A DNA stretch of 64,000 nucleotides from Sporomusaceae bacterium FL31 (GCA_003990955.1 BIFV01000008.1:757962-821961), one strand, 5' to 3'. Numbered from the stretch's first letter, positions 1-8,963 are shown. Made by a program: numbers and translations. Notes: generated by a model not told the origin, from the letters alone.

Positions 1-78
1 ATCCCATTGCAGTATTTCCGGCCACTTGTCGGCCTCTATAACCTGTAATTTCAATTCAATTTCCTGATGATTTGCCAC
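1..78 (-). CDS. CYTH domain protein, N-terminal part (runs off left edge)
   Basis: Only the first 26 codons are inside the window. A GTG start at 78 follows a GGAGG ribosome site at 86-90. The peptide begins MANHQEIELKLQV and so shows the ExExK signature with which CYTH (triphosphate tunnel) proteins start; such proteins bind triphosphates or polyphosphate and often carry a CHAD domain. The start lies 15 bp after the LysE gene stop, so it is probably the third gene of the diguanylate cyclase-LysE operon. The rest of the protein, and any CHAD domain, cannot be judged. Confidence 0.6.
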   Translation of the reverse strand, partial: MANHQEIELKLQVIEADKWPEILQWD

Positions 79-93
79 ACAGCAACCTCCGTT

Positions 94-705
94 TCATAGG
101 CTTAACAACAGATAGGCTGCACTAAGCCACATAATGACTGCCGATATTCGATTAATCCCCTGGATGAGTTTGCCTGAGCGATCCGAAGACCGCACCAGTT
201 TCCCGGCTATAGCCAAGAAGCAAAACCAGATCCAAGACACCAGAATACAGGCTGCGACAAAAGCAGTTTTCGCTGTTCCAGCATAAGAAAGTGAACTGGT
301 GCCAATCACCCCGATGGTGTCCATAATGGCGTGAGGATTAAGGAGTGAAACCGACACAGCAAAAATAATCTGCCGCTTGATTGTCCAGCTTGCTGCGTCC
401 TGTTGATCGGTAATAGGCTTCTGGGTTGTATTCCAGGTGAGCCAGCCTGCATAAAGCAGAAAAACCACTCCAACACTGATTAAACCGGTCTTCACCCAGG
501 CAATAGATAATACCAGAACCGAAACGCCCCCAACAGCCAGTAAAATCAACAGGGTGTCACATAGGGAAGCGGCAATGACTGCTGGTAACACTCTGGCTGC
601 CGTGGGCTGAACAGCCCCTTGATTGAACACAAAAACATTCTGAACTCCTAACGGTAGTATGAGTCCTAATGCTAAAATAACACCATGAATAAATGCAAGA
701 ATCAT
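94..705 (-). CDS. LysE/ArgO-family amino acid exporter
   Basis: A 203-residue hydrophobic protein with about six membrane segments and the N-terminal LPLGVQNVFVFNQG motif typical of LysE/ArgO exporters, which export basic amino acids (lysine, arginine) through the inner membrane. Length fits the family. The ATG overlaps the stop of the upstream diguanylate cyclase gene by 4 bp (ATGA), so translation is probably coupled. The substrate cannot be set from sequence. It differs from the RhtB-like copy at 9.1 kb. Confidence 0.85.
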   Translation of the reverse strand: MILAFIHGVILALGLILPLGVQNVFVFNQGAVQPTAARVLPAVIAASLCDTLLILLAVGGVSVLVLSIAWVKTGLISVGVVFLLYAGWLTWNTTQKPITDQQDAASWTIKRQIIFAVSVSLLNPHAIMDTIGVIGTSSLSYAGTAKTAFVAACILVSWIWFCFLAIAGKLVRSSDRSGKLIQGINRISAVIMWLSAAYLLLSL

Positions 706-3278
706 TGGTCATCCTTTAATTTCTTTATCGTATTTTTATCATTGTACATATTAAAATCAGCCTCTTTAATCAACTCATTCGGCGAAACAGTTGAGCCGGG
801 TACATATTGAGCAAAACCACGGCTGACACTGACCTGAAAGCAATTGGCATGATTGGCATTATAAGCCTGAATGTCGTCGTCAATTCTTTCCCAAGTCAAT
901 TCAGCCTGAGTCAAATTACAAGCTGGAAATATGATTAAGAATTCATCGCCACCCAGCCGGCAAAGAATATCAGATTTCCGTAATGCTGACTTCAAGATGT
1001 GGCTGACGGCTTCAATAAGCCGGTCACCCTCATTATGACCACACTGATCATTGACTTTTTTCAGGTCATTGACATCGACAAAACAAATGGTGCATTTTCT
1101 GCCTGTACGATCAGCTAAAGCCAATTGTTCCTCTAGAAATAGCAGCCCAGTGCGGCGATTCAGCACACCAGTCATGGTATCGGTAGTGGCGTAGACCTGC
1201 AGTTCCTCTTCAACCTTCTTACGTCTGGTAATATTCACATAAAGCAAGCAAATGGCGACTACCAGTGTGATGATAAATAAGCCTACACCCCATACCAGCG
1301 CCTTATATTGCTCATAAAAAGTAATCGGCTGATTGACAATCAAACTGCCATCCGGTATTTTCTTGGGATCAACCTTAAATCTAAGTAACTGATTATAGTC
1401 AAAAATATAGCTGTTAGGGCTTTCACGAACAACGGGAATATTCCCCGGACTCTCCCCTTCAAGGATCCGTGAAACCATTTTGGCTGCTAACTCGCCTTGC
1501 GAATATCCATTGGTCAGCAAACCGCCGACAATGCCATGCCCAAGATAAAAATCCCACAACCCATAGATGGGGACTTTAGCCTGCTGCGAAATTAACTCAA
1601 CACTTTCTTCATAAGAAAAAATGTTGTTTGATTTATCCTGATTGAAGGTCAATAACAAAATGATGCTATCGGCAGGAAGTTGAGTCACTTTTTCTTGAAC
1701 GGCCGACATATTTAAATCTTCCAGCAAGATAAAATTAATCCCCCGCGCGGCAAACTCCGGCATACTTGCCTGCAGTAAGCGTTTATTACTTTCGCCTACT
1801 GCCGTATTGTCATTAACAACCACAATATTTTTAGTATCCGGGTGCAGCTTTAGCGCAACATTAATGGTACCGGCTATATCGATGTTCTCCACAATACCGG
1901 TCAGCCAATCACTATAGCCGGCAAATTCCTGCTCTTCAAAATTATTAACACCACAAAAAACCACTGGCGTGTTCGGAAAAAGCTCCTGTTTATAAGTCAA
2001 AATAAAATCATACGCAATATCATCCGCCACAATGACTGCATCGAACTTCTTATTGCTGTATTTATATTTGTAAATGTCGTGTAATTTTTGCAGGTACTCA
2101 GGACTGGTGTTGCGCTTGGCATCCATATAGTCTAAGTAACATTCGATGTTTTTGTTCTCACCTAAAACCGATTTAATTCCGGCATCAATATTCTGAACCC
2201 AAACCATGTCCGGATGATAAGAATTTAGAATCAGCACTTGCTTTTTATTGGTATAGGACTGATTAATGATAATACTATTTTCCGGCAATTGAGCCTTGCG
2301 AATCCCATAACGCTCCATTTGCATTTCATCAAACATCATTCGATTTGCAGTATCCTTCGCTACAGGAATGGCGGCTGGCTGTTCACCATTTAAAATACTA
2401 AGCGCCATTTTAGCAGCTAACGACCCTTGGGAATACCCGCTGGTAAGCATGCCGCCCACAATGCCGTGCCCTAAATAAAAATCCCAAACCCCATATACGG
2501 GAACACTGCTCTTATTCGATATTAAAGAGATACTCTCATCATAATCAAAATAATTTCCCGCAATATCCTGAAAAAACACCAGAAACAGCACTAAACTATT
2601 GTCAGGCAGTTGCTGCACTTTGGCTTGAATTTCGGGCATACTCAAATCTTCCCAGGAAATAAAATTAACATTGGGAAATTCGCTGGTCACATCGATCAAG
2701 GTTCTGTGGACACCTTGTCCGGTGATGGTCTTGTCATTAATAATATACACGTTTTTTGTCGCCGGATGAATGGCCAGTGCTGTTTGGAGGGTAGTGCGGA
2801 TGTCATACATTTCGACTACGCCAGTGAAAACATTCCGTTCACTGAGCATGCCATCTTCGAAATAATTGACACCGCAAAACACAATCGGCGTATTCGGAAA
2901 CAGTTCTTGATGAAACTGCTCGAGAAACTGAAAAGCAGCATCATCAGAACAGATGATGACGTCAAATTTTTTGTCCCGAAACTTATATTTATAAATTTCG
3001 TATAGTTTATTCAGATAGGCGTCATCCGCAGATATCCGCTTTGTATCCATATCCTCAACTAAGACATTGAAGCTTTGCGAATTAGGCCCTAAGACCGAAG
3101 AAATACCTTCTAAAATATTATCAGTCCATTTATAGCCTTTATGGTAAGAATTCAATATCAGGATGTTTTTTTTGACATAGATGCGTTCAGCGAATGCCAA
3201 GCTACTGGCAATCAACATAACGCCTACCGCTATCGCTATTAAACCAATGCTAAATTTGCGTGTTTTCGCTGACTGCAT
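702..3278 (-). CDS. Membrane diguanylate cyclase with two tandem ABC-substrate-binding-type sensor domains
   Basis: An 858-residue sensor that should make cyclic di-GMP. Order: N-terminal signal anchor (about 9-30); two homologous periplasmic domains of the ABC_sub_bind type (about 38-330 and 345-640), each starting with a (V)LILNSYH motif and containing a WDFYLGHGIVGG segment; a transmembrane helix near 655-680; a GGDEF domain (about 690-855). The active site reads RLGGDEF. An RxxD inhibitory site (RKSD) stands five residues before GGDEF, so product inhibition is expected. The sensor half is clearly an internal duplication. No helicase, kinase or EAL domain is seen. It is first in an operon with LysE and CYTH genes; the ligand is unknown. 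Confidence 0.85.
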   Translation of the reverse strand: MQSAKTRKFSIGLIAIAVGVMLIASSLAFAERIYVKKNILILNSYHKGYKWTDNILEGISSVLGPNSQSFNVLVEDMDTKRISADDAYLNKLYEIYKYKFRDKKFDVIICSDDAAFQFLEQFHQELFPNTPIVFCGVNYFEDGMLSERNVFTGVVEMYDIRTTLQTALAIHPATKNVYIINDKTITGQGVHRTLIDVTSEFPNVNFISWEDLSMPEIQAKVQQLPDNSLVLFLVFFQDIAGNYFDYDESISLISNKSSVPVYGVWDFYLGHGIVGGMLTSGYSQGSLAAKMALSILNGEQPAAIPVAKDTANRMMFDEMQMERYGIRKAQLPENSIIINQSYTNKKQVLILNSYHPDMVWVQNIDAGIKSVLGENKNIECYLDYMDAKRNTSPEYLQKLHDIYKYKYSNKKFDAVIVADDIAYDFILTYKQELFPNTPVVFCGVNNFEEQEFAGYSDWLTGIVENIDIAGTINVALKLHPDTKNIVVVNDNTAVGESNKRLLQASMPEFAARGINFILLEDLNMSAVQEKVTQLPADSIILLLTFNQDKSNNIFSYEESVELISQQAKVPIYGLWDFYLGHGIVGGLLTNGYSQGELAAKMVSRILEGESPGNIPVVRESPNSYIFDYNQLLRFKVDPKKIPDGSLIVNQPITFYEQYKALVWGVGLFIITLVVAICLLYVNITRRKKVEEELQVYATTDTMTGVLNRRTGLLFLEEQLALADRTGRKCTICFVDVNDLKKVNDQCGHNEGDRLIEAVSHILKSALRKSDILCRLGGDEFLIIFPACNLTQAELTWERIDDDIQAYNANHANCFQVSVSRGFAQYVPGSTVSPNELIKEADFNMYNDKNTIKKLKDDQ

Positions 3279-3398
3279 ATAGAGTCACCTTCAATTTTCA
3301 ACGTTACTCATATTGAAAATATACGCTAAATTCTTACCAATATCCTGCAAAGCTGTAAGAATTTACAGTATCAGAGGTGTAGGATTAAAATCGCATGC

Positions 3399-3431
3399 AA
3401 AAAACCTGCTGACAAACTAGTCAGCAGGTTT
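3399..3431 (-). terminator. Rho-independent terminator of the siroheme reductase operon
   Basis: Perfect 12-bp stem (3402-3413 with 3420-3431), 6-nt loop, followed on the minus strand by a short T run. It lies just after the stop at 3471. Confidence 0.8.
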
Positions 3432-3470
3432 CTTAGTAGTTTTGTAAACCTCAGTCAATATTATGTTATC

Positions 3471-4136
3471 TTAACGACTGATACTGTGTTTATTAAATTG
3501 ATCCCCTTTAGTAGTATCTGCAATTTGATGATATGAGAAATCTTTATTCGCTGCTTTCACAAAGGCTGTGAGCCATTCTTTATAGCAGGTTTTCATCGTA
3601 GCAGCAGCCACTCCGGCTTTTTTCCAATTGCCAGCCTGCAGACACTCGCCACTTTGCCAAACTACCTGCTCGGCTGAGTTTTCAACCAGGGTATCCGCTT
3701 GGTCACACGGCATGCCATTCAGGTAATAATCCTGCAGCGCTTGATAGATGCCATCAGCCTGATCAAGCCGATATTTGCCTTGCTCTTTCGCGTGACCGCC
3801 GCAGATTGCACCATGCTCGGCATACGCACTTTCGACGATATCTTGACCGGCCGAACTGCAAGTATCAATCAGCTCTTTAATAAAAGCGGCTTCACGGGTC
3901 TCGGCAATGTTAATTTGGCGCTGCAGCCAACCATGAATGTTTGACTGGTCAATGACATCAATGAGATCTACATCAGCCAGTGGCTGACCGTAGCTTTGCC
4001 AAACCTGTTCCCTAAGTTCTTCGGCCGTAGTGCCGCACATGGCCTCAGCTTTCTCATAGATGAGCTGTTCGCGTTCAATCACCCGACGGATTTTGTTGTA
4101 AAGCCAGTAATGAATATGTCCCAAAAATGCACTCAT
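3471..4136 (-). CDS. Conserved protein of unknown function, partner of siroheme reductase
   Basis: A 221-residue soluble protein that I do not recognise. It has scattered Cys and His (for example AICGGHA near residue 111, GMPCDQ near 142 and a C-terminal MKTCYKEWLTAF) and an N-terminal SAFLGHIHYW segment, which would suit a redox or metal-binding role, but no CxxC pair or known cofactor motif. A strong AAAGGAGG site precedes the ATG. It starts 16 bp after the siroheme reductase stop and shares its terminator, so it is almost certainly co-transcribed and may serve the same reaction. Confidence 0.6.
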   Translation of the reverse strand: MSAFLGHIHYWLYNKIRRVIEREQLIYEKAEAMCGTTAEELREQVWQSYGQPLADVDLIDVIDQSNIHGWLQRQINIAETREAAFIKELIDTCSSAGQDIVESAYAEHGAICGGHAKEQGKYRLDQADGIYQALQDYYLNGMPCDQADTLVENSAEQVVWQSGECLQAGNWKKAGVAAATMKTCYKEWLTAFVKAANKDFSYHQIADTTKGDQFNKHSISR

Positions 4137-4152
4137 TGTGATGTGCCTCCTT

Positions 4153-5109
4153 TTATATAACTTTATTTAATGCAGCTACAAGCTCGCTTACATTAAGGCC
4201 ATGAATTTCTGCGGCCTTAGCCACTGGTTCCCCAGTTGATGATGGGCAGCCAAGACAGCCCATGCCATAAGAACGCAATACCGGAATGGTTTGAGGATAG
4301 ACTCTGATAATATCACTAATGACACTGTCAGCCGTGATCTTGTCACCAAGCACCAAAGTGCCTTCAGTCAAGCCGCCCGGAATGGGAACTAGCTTCTCAC
4401 CCATTGCTGATTGCGGTTTTTCAGGCTGGCTGGTTTGACTGACTTTGCCATAAAACTCGGCTAACACATCAGCCTGGAATTTTTTAAAGCCAATGCGGTC
4501 AATAAACTGTCCGATCCGTTCAATGTCAGCATTCTTCTCGTAATAGCGCAAAATGATGGCAACAATGTTCAGCGCTTCCTCTTCGGTCAGCCCTTCAATA
4601 AGCTTATCGGCTAAACGGGGATGTGAGCCAGCCGTTCCGCCCACATAGACGTCCCAGCCTTCATCGGTAGCCATCAAGCCCACATCTTTGACATGGATTT
4701 CAGCACATGAATTCGGGCAGCCTGCCACCCCCAGTTTAATGCGGGAAGGCATTTCTTTTTTATGATAGAGCTTATCCAGTTCCATTCCTAATTTGATGCT
4801 GTCTCTTTTACCGCGCTTGCAGAAGATACTGCCAGGGCATATTTTTACACTGCGCACACAGTTGGCAAAGCCCAAGGAAGGCTGCATCCCCAAGTCATCC
4901 CATACATGCTCAATATCTTCGGCCTTCAGTCCGGTAATCATAATACGCTGAGCCGAGGTTAATTTTAAGACACCATGATATTTCTCAGCAACATCAGCGT
5001 ACTTGCGCATAGCATCAGGCTTTATAAATCCTCCTGGTAAATGAGGGGTTATTGCATAGGTTTTCTTTCCGTCGCGTATTTTTTGTAAATTGGCACCTTT
5101 TGGCAGCAT
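4153..5109 (-). CDS. Siroheme nitrite/sulfite reductase-like protein with C-terminal DUF1858 domain
   Basis: A 318-residue member of the siroheme/[4Fe-4S] sulfite-nitrite reductase superfamily. It has a ferredoxin-like half domain (about 1-70), then the cluster and siroheme ligands CPGSIFC (C-x5-C) and GCPNSC (C-x3-C), then a DUF1858-like redox-disulfide domain (last ~65 residues) with MGCLGCPSS. This is the short Dsr-like form with one reductase repeat, not the ~570-residue assimilatory enzyme. The ATG at 5109 is chosen because AGGAGGTG precedes it; the upstream in-frame extension to 5190 has no ribosome site. Substrate (sulfite or nitrite) is uncertain. It is first gene of a two-gene operon. 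Confidence 0.8.
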   Translation of the reverse strand: MLPKGANLQKIRDGKKTYAITPHLPGGFIKPDAMRKYADVAEKYHGVLKLTSAQRIMITGLKAEDIEHVWDDLGMQPSLGFANCVRSVKICPGSIFCKRGKRDSIKLGMELDKLYHKKEMPSRIKLGVAGCPNSCAEIHVKDVGLMATDEGWDVYVGGTAGSHPRLADKLIEGLTEEEALNIVAIILRYYEKNADIERIGQFIDRIGFKKFQADVLAEFYGKVSQTSQPEKPQSAMGEKLVPIPGGLTEGTLVLGDKITADSVISDIIRVYPQTIPVLRSYGMGCLGCPSSTGEPVAKAAEIHGLNVSELVAALNKVI

Positions 5110-5139
5110 AGCGGCGCACCTCCTAGATTTCTTACTCTT

Positions 5140-5181
5140 ATAATACCCGCTTTCAATCGTTTTCACTGTGATATAAATCAA
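5140..5181 (-). promoter_or_regulatory. CRP/FNR-type site and -10 box of the siroheme reductase operon
   Basis: On the minus strand TTGATTTATATCAC (5168-5181) matches the FNR half sites TTGAT-N4-ATCAA at 9 of 10 positions. A TATTAT -10 box lies at 5140-5145. With a start about 7 bp past it (~5133), the site centre (5174.5) falls at -41.5, the class II activator position. The -35 box is poor, as expected for an activated promoter. Confidence 0.5.
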
Positions 5182-5467
5182 CTGAAACAAAATTTTTATA
5201 AATACCCAGAATGAAGCAGAACACCCGCGGCAATAGCAAGACTTCCTAATATTACCCGCAGTTTATTTTCCGGCCGAACGTTACTATAAATAGCATCATT
5301 TCGACCCTTTATCGGACAAACTGTTACATTTTTAAAATAAAATAACACATATGATTCCACTTATAAGTAATTTTAATAATTATATTAGCATCACTTATTT
5401 CCACTATAAAAGTTAGTATGCTAAACTCCAATAATAAGTATTTTGTATTAAGACACATGGAGGAATT

Positions 5468-6037
5468 ATGGAATTACTCAAACAGAAGATTCTTGCCGAA
5501 GGTACTGTATTGCGCGGCAATGTTCTTAAAGTGGATTCTTTCCTAAATCATCAATTAGATCCTGTGCTGACGATGCAGATGGGGGCAGAATTTGCTCAAC
5601 GTTTCGAAGGCTGTAAGGTAGATAAGGTACTAACCATTGAATCATCCGGTATTGCCGTTGCATTAGCCACCGCATTAAAATTTAACGTGCCTCTTGTATT
5701 CGCCCGGAAAAAGAAATCTGTGTTAATGAACGAAGATTGCTATAGTGCAGAAGTTTTTTCTTATACCAAACAAGAGACAAGCAATATTACCGTACTGCAG
5801 AAATTTCTAACAGCCGGAGAGAAAATCTTAATTATTGATGATTTCCTGGCAAGTGGTGAAGCCGCTTTAGGCTTAGCCAACCTGGCTCGCCTTGCAGGCT
5901 GTGAAGTAGTCGGAATCGGTATCGTGATTGAAAAAAGCTTTCAAGCCGGTGCTGATAAACTGCGCCAAGCCAACTATCGGCTGGAATCACTGGTGCGAAT
6001 CGCTTCCTTAGACGACTGTAAAGTAACGTTCTTATAA
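5468..6037 (+). CDS. xpt: Xanthine phosphoribosyltransferase
   Basis: A 189-residue type I PRTase that converts xanthine and PRPP to XMP in purine salvage. It begins MELLKQKILAEGTVL as in Bacillus Xpt and has the PRPP loop ILIIDDFLASGEAALG (about 122-137). Length matches the family. TGGAGGAA lies 6 nt before the ATG. The upstream 270 bp are AT-rich; one PurBox-like CCGAACGTT occurs near 5257, without a clear second inverted box. The gene is monocistronic and closed by a strong terminator. Confidence 0.9.
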   Translation: MELLKQKILAEGTVLRGNVLKVDSFLNHQLDPVLTMQMGAEFAQRFEGCKVDKVLTIESSGIAVALATALKFNVPLVFARKKKSVLMNEDCYSAEVFSYTKQETSNITVLQKFLTAGEKILIIDDFLASGEAALGLANLARLAGCEVVGIGIVIEKSFQAGADKLRQANYRLESLVRIASLDDCKVTFL

Positions 6038-6044
6038 TATCGCG

Positions 6045-6085
6045 AAAATGCGGCAGGCCTATCTAAGAGGCCTGCCGCATTTTTG
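6045..6085 (+). terminator. Terminator of xpt
   Basis: 16-bp perfect stem (6045-6060 with 6068-6083), 7-nt loop, ending in a T run. Confidence 0.9.
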
Positions 6086-6215
6086 AGTTGACTGTGAAAT
6101 TTTAAAATTGATTGTTCAGGTACGAATGAAGCATAATAGTAGTAGTAAGTCAAAAATTTGTCACTCTGCATAAGCTTACATAAATCAAATTCCAACAATT
6201 AAGGTGGATCGAAGA

Positions 6216-7265
6216 ATGACCAAGAATCCCCGCATCCTGATCATACGATTAAGTTCCATTGGCGATGTCCTGCATTGTACGCCAGTAGCCCGCACACTCA
6301 AAGAGACTATGCCAGAGTGTCACATTACCTGGATTGTCGGTCAGGTCGCTGCGGACATGCTGCGCTATAATCCCTATATTGATGAGCTCTATGTTTGGCC
6401 GCGCGAGCAATGGGAAAAAGCCATGCGGGCCGGACGCTTCCGGGAAGCTTGGCAGTTATGGCAGCAGTTACGCAGTTATTTTAAAACAAGACACTATGAT
6501 ATCGCTCTTGATATTCACGGATTATTTTTAAGCGGCATGGTCACAGCAGCTAGCCATACCCCCAGACGAATCGGCCTCAGCAACACCCGTGAACTCAATC
6601 ATCTGTTTATGACTGAAACGGCACCGCCCCCGCCAGGTCCTCATGTCATCCAGCGTTATTTAAGCGCCCTTCAGCCATTAAACATCACTACCACCGACTA
6701 TCGCATGACTTTGGTGGTACCCCCATCAGCCGCTGAGTTTGCTGAAAACTTATTGCAGCAGCATCAAGTATTGCCTCAGGACAAATTGGTGGTTGTAAAC
6801 CCGGTAACAACCTGGTCGGCAAAAAACTGGCCGCCAGAGCGCTTCGCCAAAGTCATTCAAGAACTCAGTCAGCATGCTAAAGTCCTGCTCTGCGGCGGTC
6901 CCAGTGATCGCGCCATTAGTGATACCATTGTAAAAATGGCTGGCGTTCCAGTTATTGACGCCGTCGGACGCACCAGCCTACTGGAAATGGCTGCTTTACT
7001 CCAGCGTTCTCAGGTCTTGGTAGTCGGTGATACTGGGCCACTGCACATGGCCATCGCGGTTGGTACTCCCAGCGTCAGCATCTTTGGCGCTACTGATTAC
7101 AGAAGGTTCGGACCGCTTGATCCTAACCATACTGTATTGACTGGCGAAACCATTTGTCCGCCTTGCCACAAGACAGTGTGCCGAACCAAGGATTTACGGT
7201 GCCTCAAGAGCACCACCCCTGAGACAGTTGTGAAGCACACGCTGTCCATCCTTAATTCACGCTAA
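6216..7265 (+). CDS. Glycosyltransferase family 9 (LPS heptosyltransferase-like)
   Basis: A 349-residue GT9 enzyme, expected to add ADP-heptose to the lipopolysaccharide inner core on the cytoplasmic face. It shows the N-terminal RILIIRLSSIGDVLHCTP, a central VVNPVTTWSAKNWP and the C-terminal GDTGPLHMAIAVGTPSVS motif. A late CPPCHKTVC cluster also occurs in this family. The ATG at 6216 is preferred to an in-frame GTG at 6204 because AAGGTGG (6201-6207) is correctly spaced only for the ATG. It is direct evidence for an outer membrane in a genome whose other genes are Firmicute-like. Confidence 0.88.
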   Translation: MTKNPRILIIRLSSIGDVLHCTPVARTLKETMPECHITWIVGQVAADMLRYNPYIDELYVWPREQWEKAMRAGRFREAWQLWQQLRSYFKTRHYDIALDIHGLFLSGMVTAASHTPRRIGLSNTRELNHLFMTETAPPPPGPHVIQRYLSALQPLNITTTDYRMTLVVPPSAAEFAENLLQQHQVLPQDKLVVVNPVTTWSAKNWPPERFAKVIQELSQHAKVLLCGGPSDRAISDTIVKMAGVPVIDAVGRTSLLEMAALLQRSQVLVVGDTGPLHMAIAVGTPSVSIFGATDYRRFGPLDPNHTVLTGETICPPCHKTVCRTKDLRCLKSTTPETVVKHTLSILNSR

Positions 7266-7296
7266 AGACTGCACAGATCGGCCTAGAAAACTGTTT

Positions 7297-7905
7297 TTAA
7301 TTATGAAACCCGCGTCGGTTTTTTTTACGATATAAAAAGGCAATTAGGCCAATAAGAGCCAGGATGATAATCGCTTTTCCCAGCCCATAGCCGATTGCAT
7401 CCACTTCCCGCCAATTTTCTCCTAATAGCTGCCCCATATAGACTAACAGAACAACCCAGGTTGCTGAGCTAAAGCCGGTATATAAGAAAAAATTCCAAAA
7501 GTCCAAGCGAATAAATCCGGCTGGTATTGAAATAACCCCGCGCACAACTGGCAGCAAGCGGCCAAAGTACAGGGTTGCGGCCCCATATTTACTAAACCAG
7601 ACCCGGGTCCGTTCCATTTTCCCCACTGTAAGCCCGAACATCCGTCCATAGTTTTCAATCAAGCTCAATCCGCCATAATAACCAATGCCATAGGCCAGGC
7701 ACGCTCCTAATAATTCGCCCGCAATCCCGGCAATAATAACCGGAGCAAAATTCAGCCGCCCGCAAGACACTAAAAAACCAGCAAAACCTAAGGTGATTTC
7801 ACTGGGTAAAGGCACCCCAATATTGGCCAACAGCAAGGCCAGAGTAATGGCCGGGTACCCCCACACGGAAATATAGTTTAGACTGGTGCTAATAAAATCG
7901 TCCAT
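7297..7905 (-). CDS. DedA-family membrane protein (VTT domain)
   Basis: A 202-residue multi-spanning inner-membrane protein of the DedA/VTT family, whose bacterial members work in membrane-lipid (undecaprenyl phosphate) flipping and proton homeostasis. The family motif appears as FGRLLPVVRGVISIPAGF near residues 107-124, with the acidic LPSEITLGFAG motif near 32. AAAGGAG precedes the ATG at 7905; an upstream in-frame extension to 7986 lacks a ribosome site. It converges on the heptosyltransferase gene with only 31 bp between, without a clear hairpin. Confidence 0.85.
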   Translation of the reverse strand: MDDFISTSLNYISVWGYPAITLALLLANIGVPLPSEITLGFAGFLVSCGRLNFAPVIIAGIAGELLGACLAYGIGYYGGLSLIENYGRMFGLTVGKMERTRVWFSKYGAATLYFGRLLPVVRGVISIPAGFIRLDFWNFFLYTGFSSATWVVLLVYMGQLLGENWREVDAIGYGLGKAIIILALIGLIAFLYRKKNRRGFHN

Positions 7906-8007
7906 AGCACAACTCCTTTGATGCGCAAGTACCCAAATGAAACAAGGCTTACTTATAATATACCCAATATTTACCTGAACTAACAACTGTAAGTTTCAAT
8001 AAAAAAC

Positions 8008-8036
8008 AGCTAAGCACTCCATACAGAGGCTTAGCT
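8008..8036 (-). terminator. Terminator of the GNAT gene
   Basis: 8-bp stem AGCTAAGC/GCTTAGCT (8008-8015, 8029-8036), with flanking T run on the minus strand (8001-8006). Confidence 0.6.
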
Positions 8037-8056
8037 ATTTTCATTACCGGATGCCT

Positions 8057-8587
8057 TTATTTGTTTTTTGCAAAATACTCGTCTTCCAAAATGGCTAAAA
8101 TAATCAGCGATTCATAGCGGTCACCATTTTTTATGCAATCCCGAATCAGGCCTTCTTCCACAAAACCCTCGGATTTATATAAATTACGTGCCCGCTCATT
8201 GTAGTCTTTTACATCCAGCCAGGCGCGGTGAGCACCTAGATCTTTAAAAGCCAGACTCTGTAGCAGCCGTACTGCCTCCCGCCCATAGCCCTTGCCTTTC
8301 TCGGCCATAATAATCCGGTGAAATTCAACTTCCTGAAAAGGATTTTTGAGTCCTGACACGATAACAAAGCCCACTTTTTTAGTGCCGTCAGCTGTCTCAA
8401 CAATAAAATGCTTGGTGTTATCAATATTCAGCAGCCGTGCATGTTCTTCGCGCGGCCAAGGAATGACATACTGAGCGTTCTCCTCAGCATGTTCAGTTTC
8501 CATTATATAATCAAGATCGGCCTCAGTTGCTTGCCTAAACCGAATAAGTGCGGACTGTTTAATAATATCAGTATTCAAATTACTCAC
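8057..8587 (-). CDS. GNAT-family N-acetyltransferase (RimJ/RimL-like)
   Basis: A 176-residue acetyl-CoA-dependent acetyltransferase. The acetyl-CoA loop reads EKGKGYGREAVRLL and is followed by DVKDYNERARNLYKSEGF, the C-terminal half typical of RimJ/RimL-type GNATs. The likely start is GTG at 8587, served by AAGGAG about 10 nt upstream. The longer reading frame begins inside a Fur-box palindrome and encodes a run of isoleucines, so it is rejected. The substrate is unknown. Confidence 0.75.
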   Translation of the reverse strand: MSNLNTDIIKQSALIRFRQATEADLDYIMETEHAEENAQYVIPWPREEHARLLNIDNTKHFIVETADGTKKVGFVIVSGLKNPFQEVEFHRIIMAEKGKGYGREAVRLLQSLAFKDLGAHRAWLDVKDYNERARNLYKSEGFVEEGLIRDCIKNGDRYESLIILAILEDEYFAKNK

Positions 8588-8705
8588 TGGCAACGAACTC
8601 CTTATCATTACTTTTGGCATGAATCGGGTGCCACAGTCAATAAAACCCATGGCATTATATATTTTACTGCATATTAGTATATGATACAAATCTTTAATTG
8701 CATCA

Positions 8706-8758
8706 TTGACAGCTTTCACCAGAATTGTTATGATAATGATTATTATTATCATAACAAT
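8706..8758 (+). promoter_or_regulatory. Promoter overlapped by a Fur box
   Basis: A -35 TTGACA (8706-8711) and -10 TATGAT (8729-8734) are spaced by 17 bp. A 35-bp near-perfect inverted repeat (8724-8758) covers the -10 and start site. Its core GATAATGATTATTATTATC (8732-8750) matches the 19-bp Fur consensus at 17 positions. This arrangement predicts iron-dependent repression of the rightward transcript. Confidence 0.8.
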
Positions 8759-8789
8759 AATCTATTAAGCTTACTTAAAGGAGGTGTTG

Positions 8790-8960
8790 ATGATAAACAG
8801 ATACGCTCCGCTTAAACAGCCTTTATTTCAGCATATTTATCTTTTGGCTGATGAGTTAGCTCAGGCCAATCACCGTTTTATCCGAAACAAGACTGCTCCT
8901 AAGCCTAATGATAGTCATCTCTGCAAACCGTTGCAGCCCTACCGTGTTGATCCCAACTAA
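8790..8960 (+). CDS. Small hypothetical protein (56 aa) under a Fur box
   Basis: ATG at 8790 follows a full AAAGGAGGTG ribosome site at 8777-8786 and opens a 56-codon frame ending TAA at 8958. The peptide (MINRYAPLKQPLFQHIYLLA...) is basic, with His, Gln and Pro, a single Cys, no clear membrane helix and no family I recognise. Promoter, Fur box, strong ribosome site and a downstream 21-bp hairpin make a complete transcription unit of about 270 nt. It may be an iron-starvation small protein, a dual-function RNA, or both. Confidence 0.6.
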   Translation: MINRYAPLKQPLFQHIYLLADELAQANHRFIRNKTAPKPNDSHLCKPLQPYRVDPN

Positions 8961-8963
8961 TTA

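Noticed and set aside
5191..5467. Purine riboswitch before xpt
   Set aside because: No purine-aptamer core sequence or terminator/antiterminator pair was found; only one PurBox-like word.
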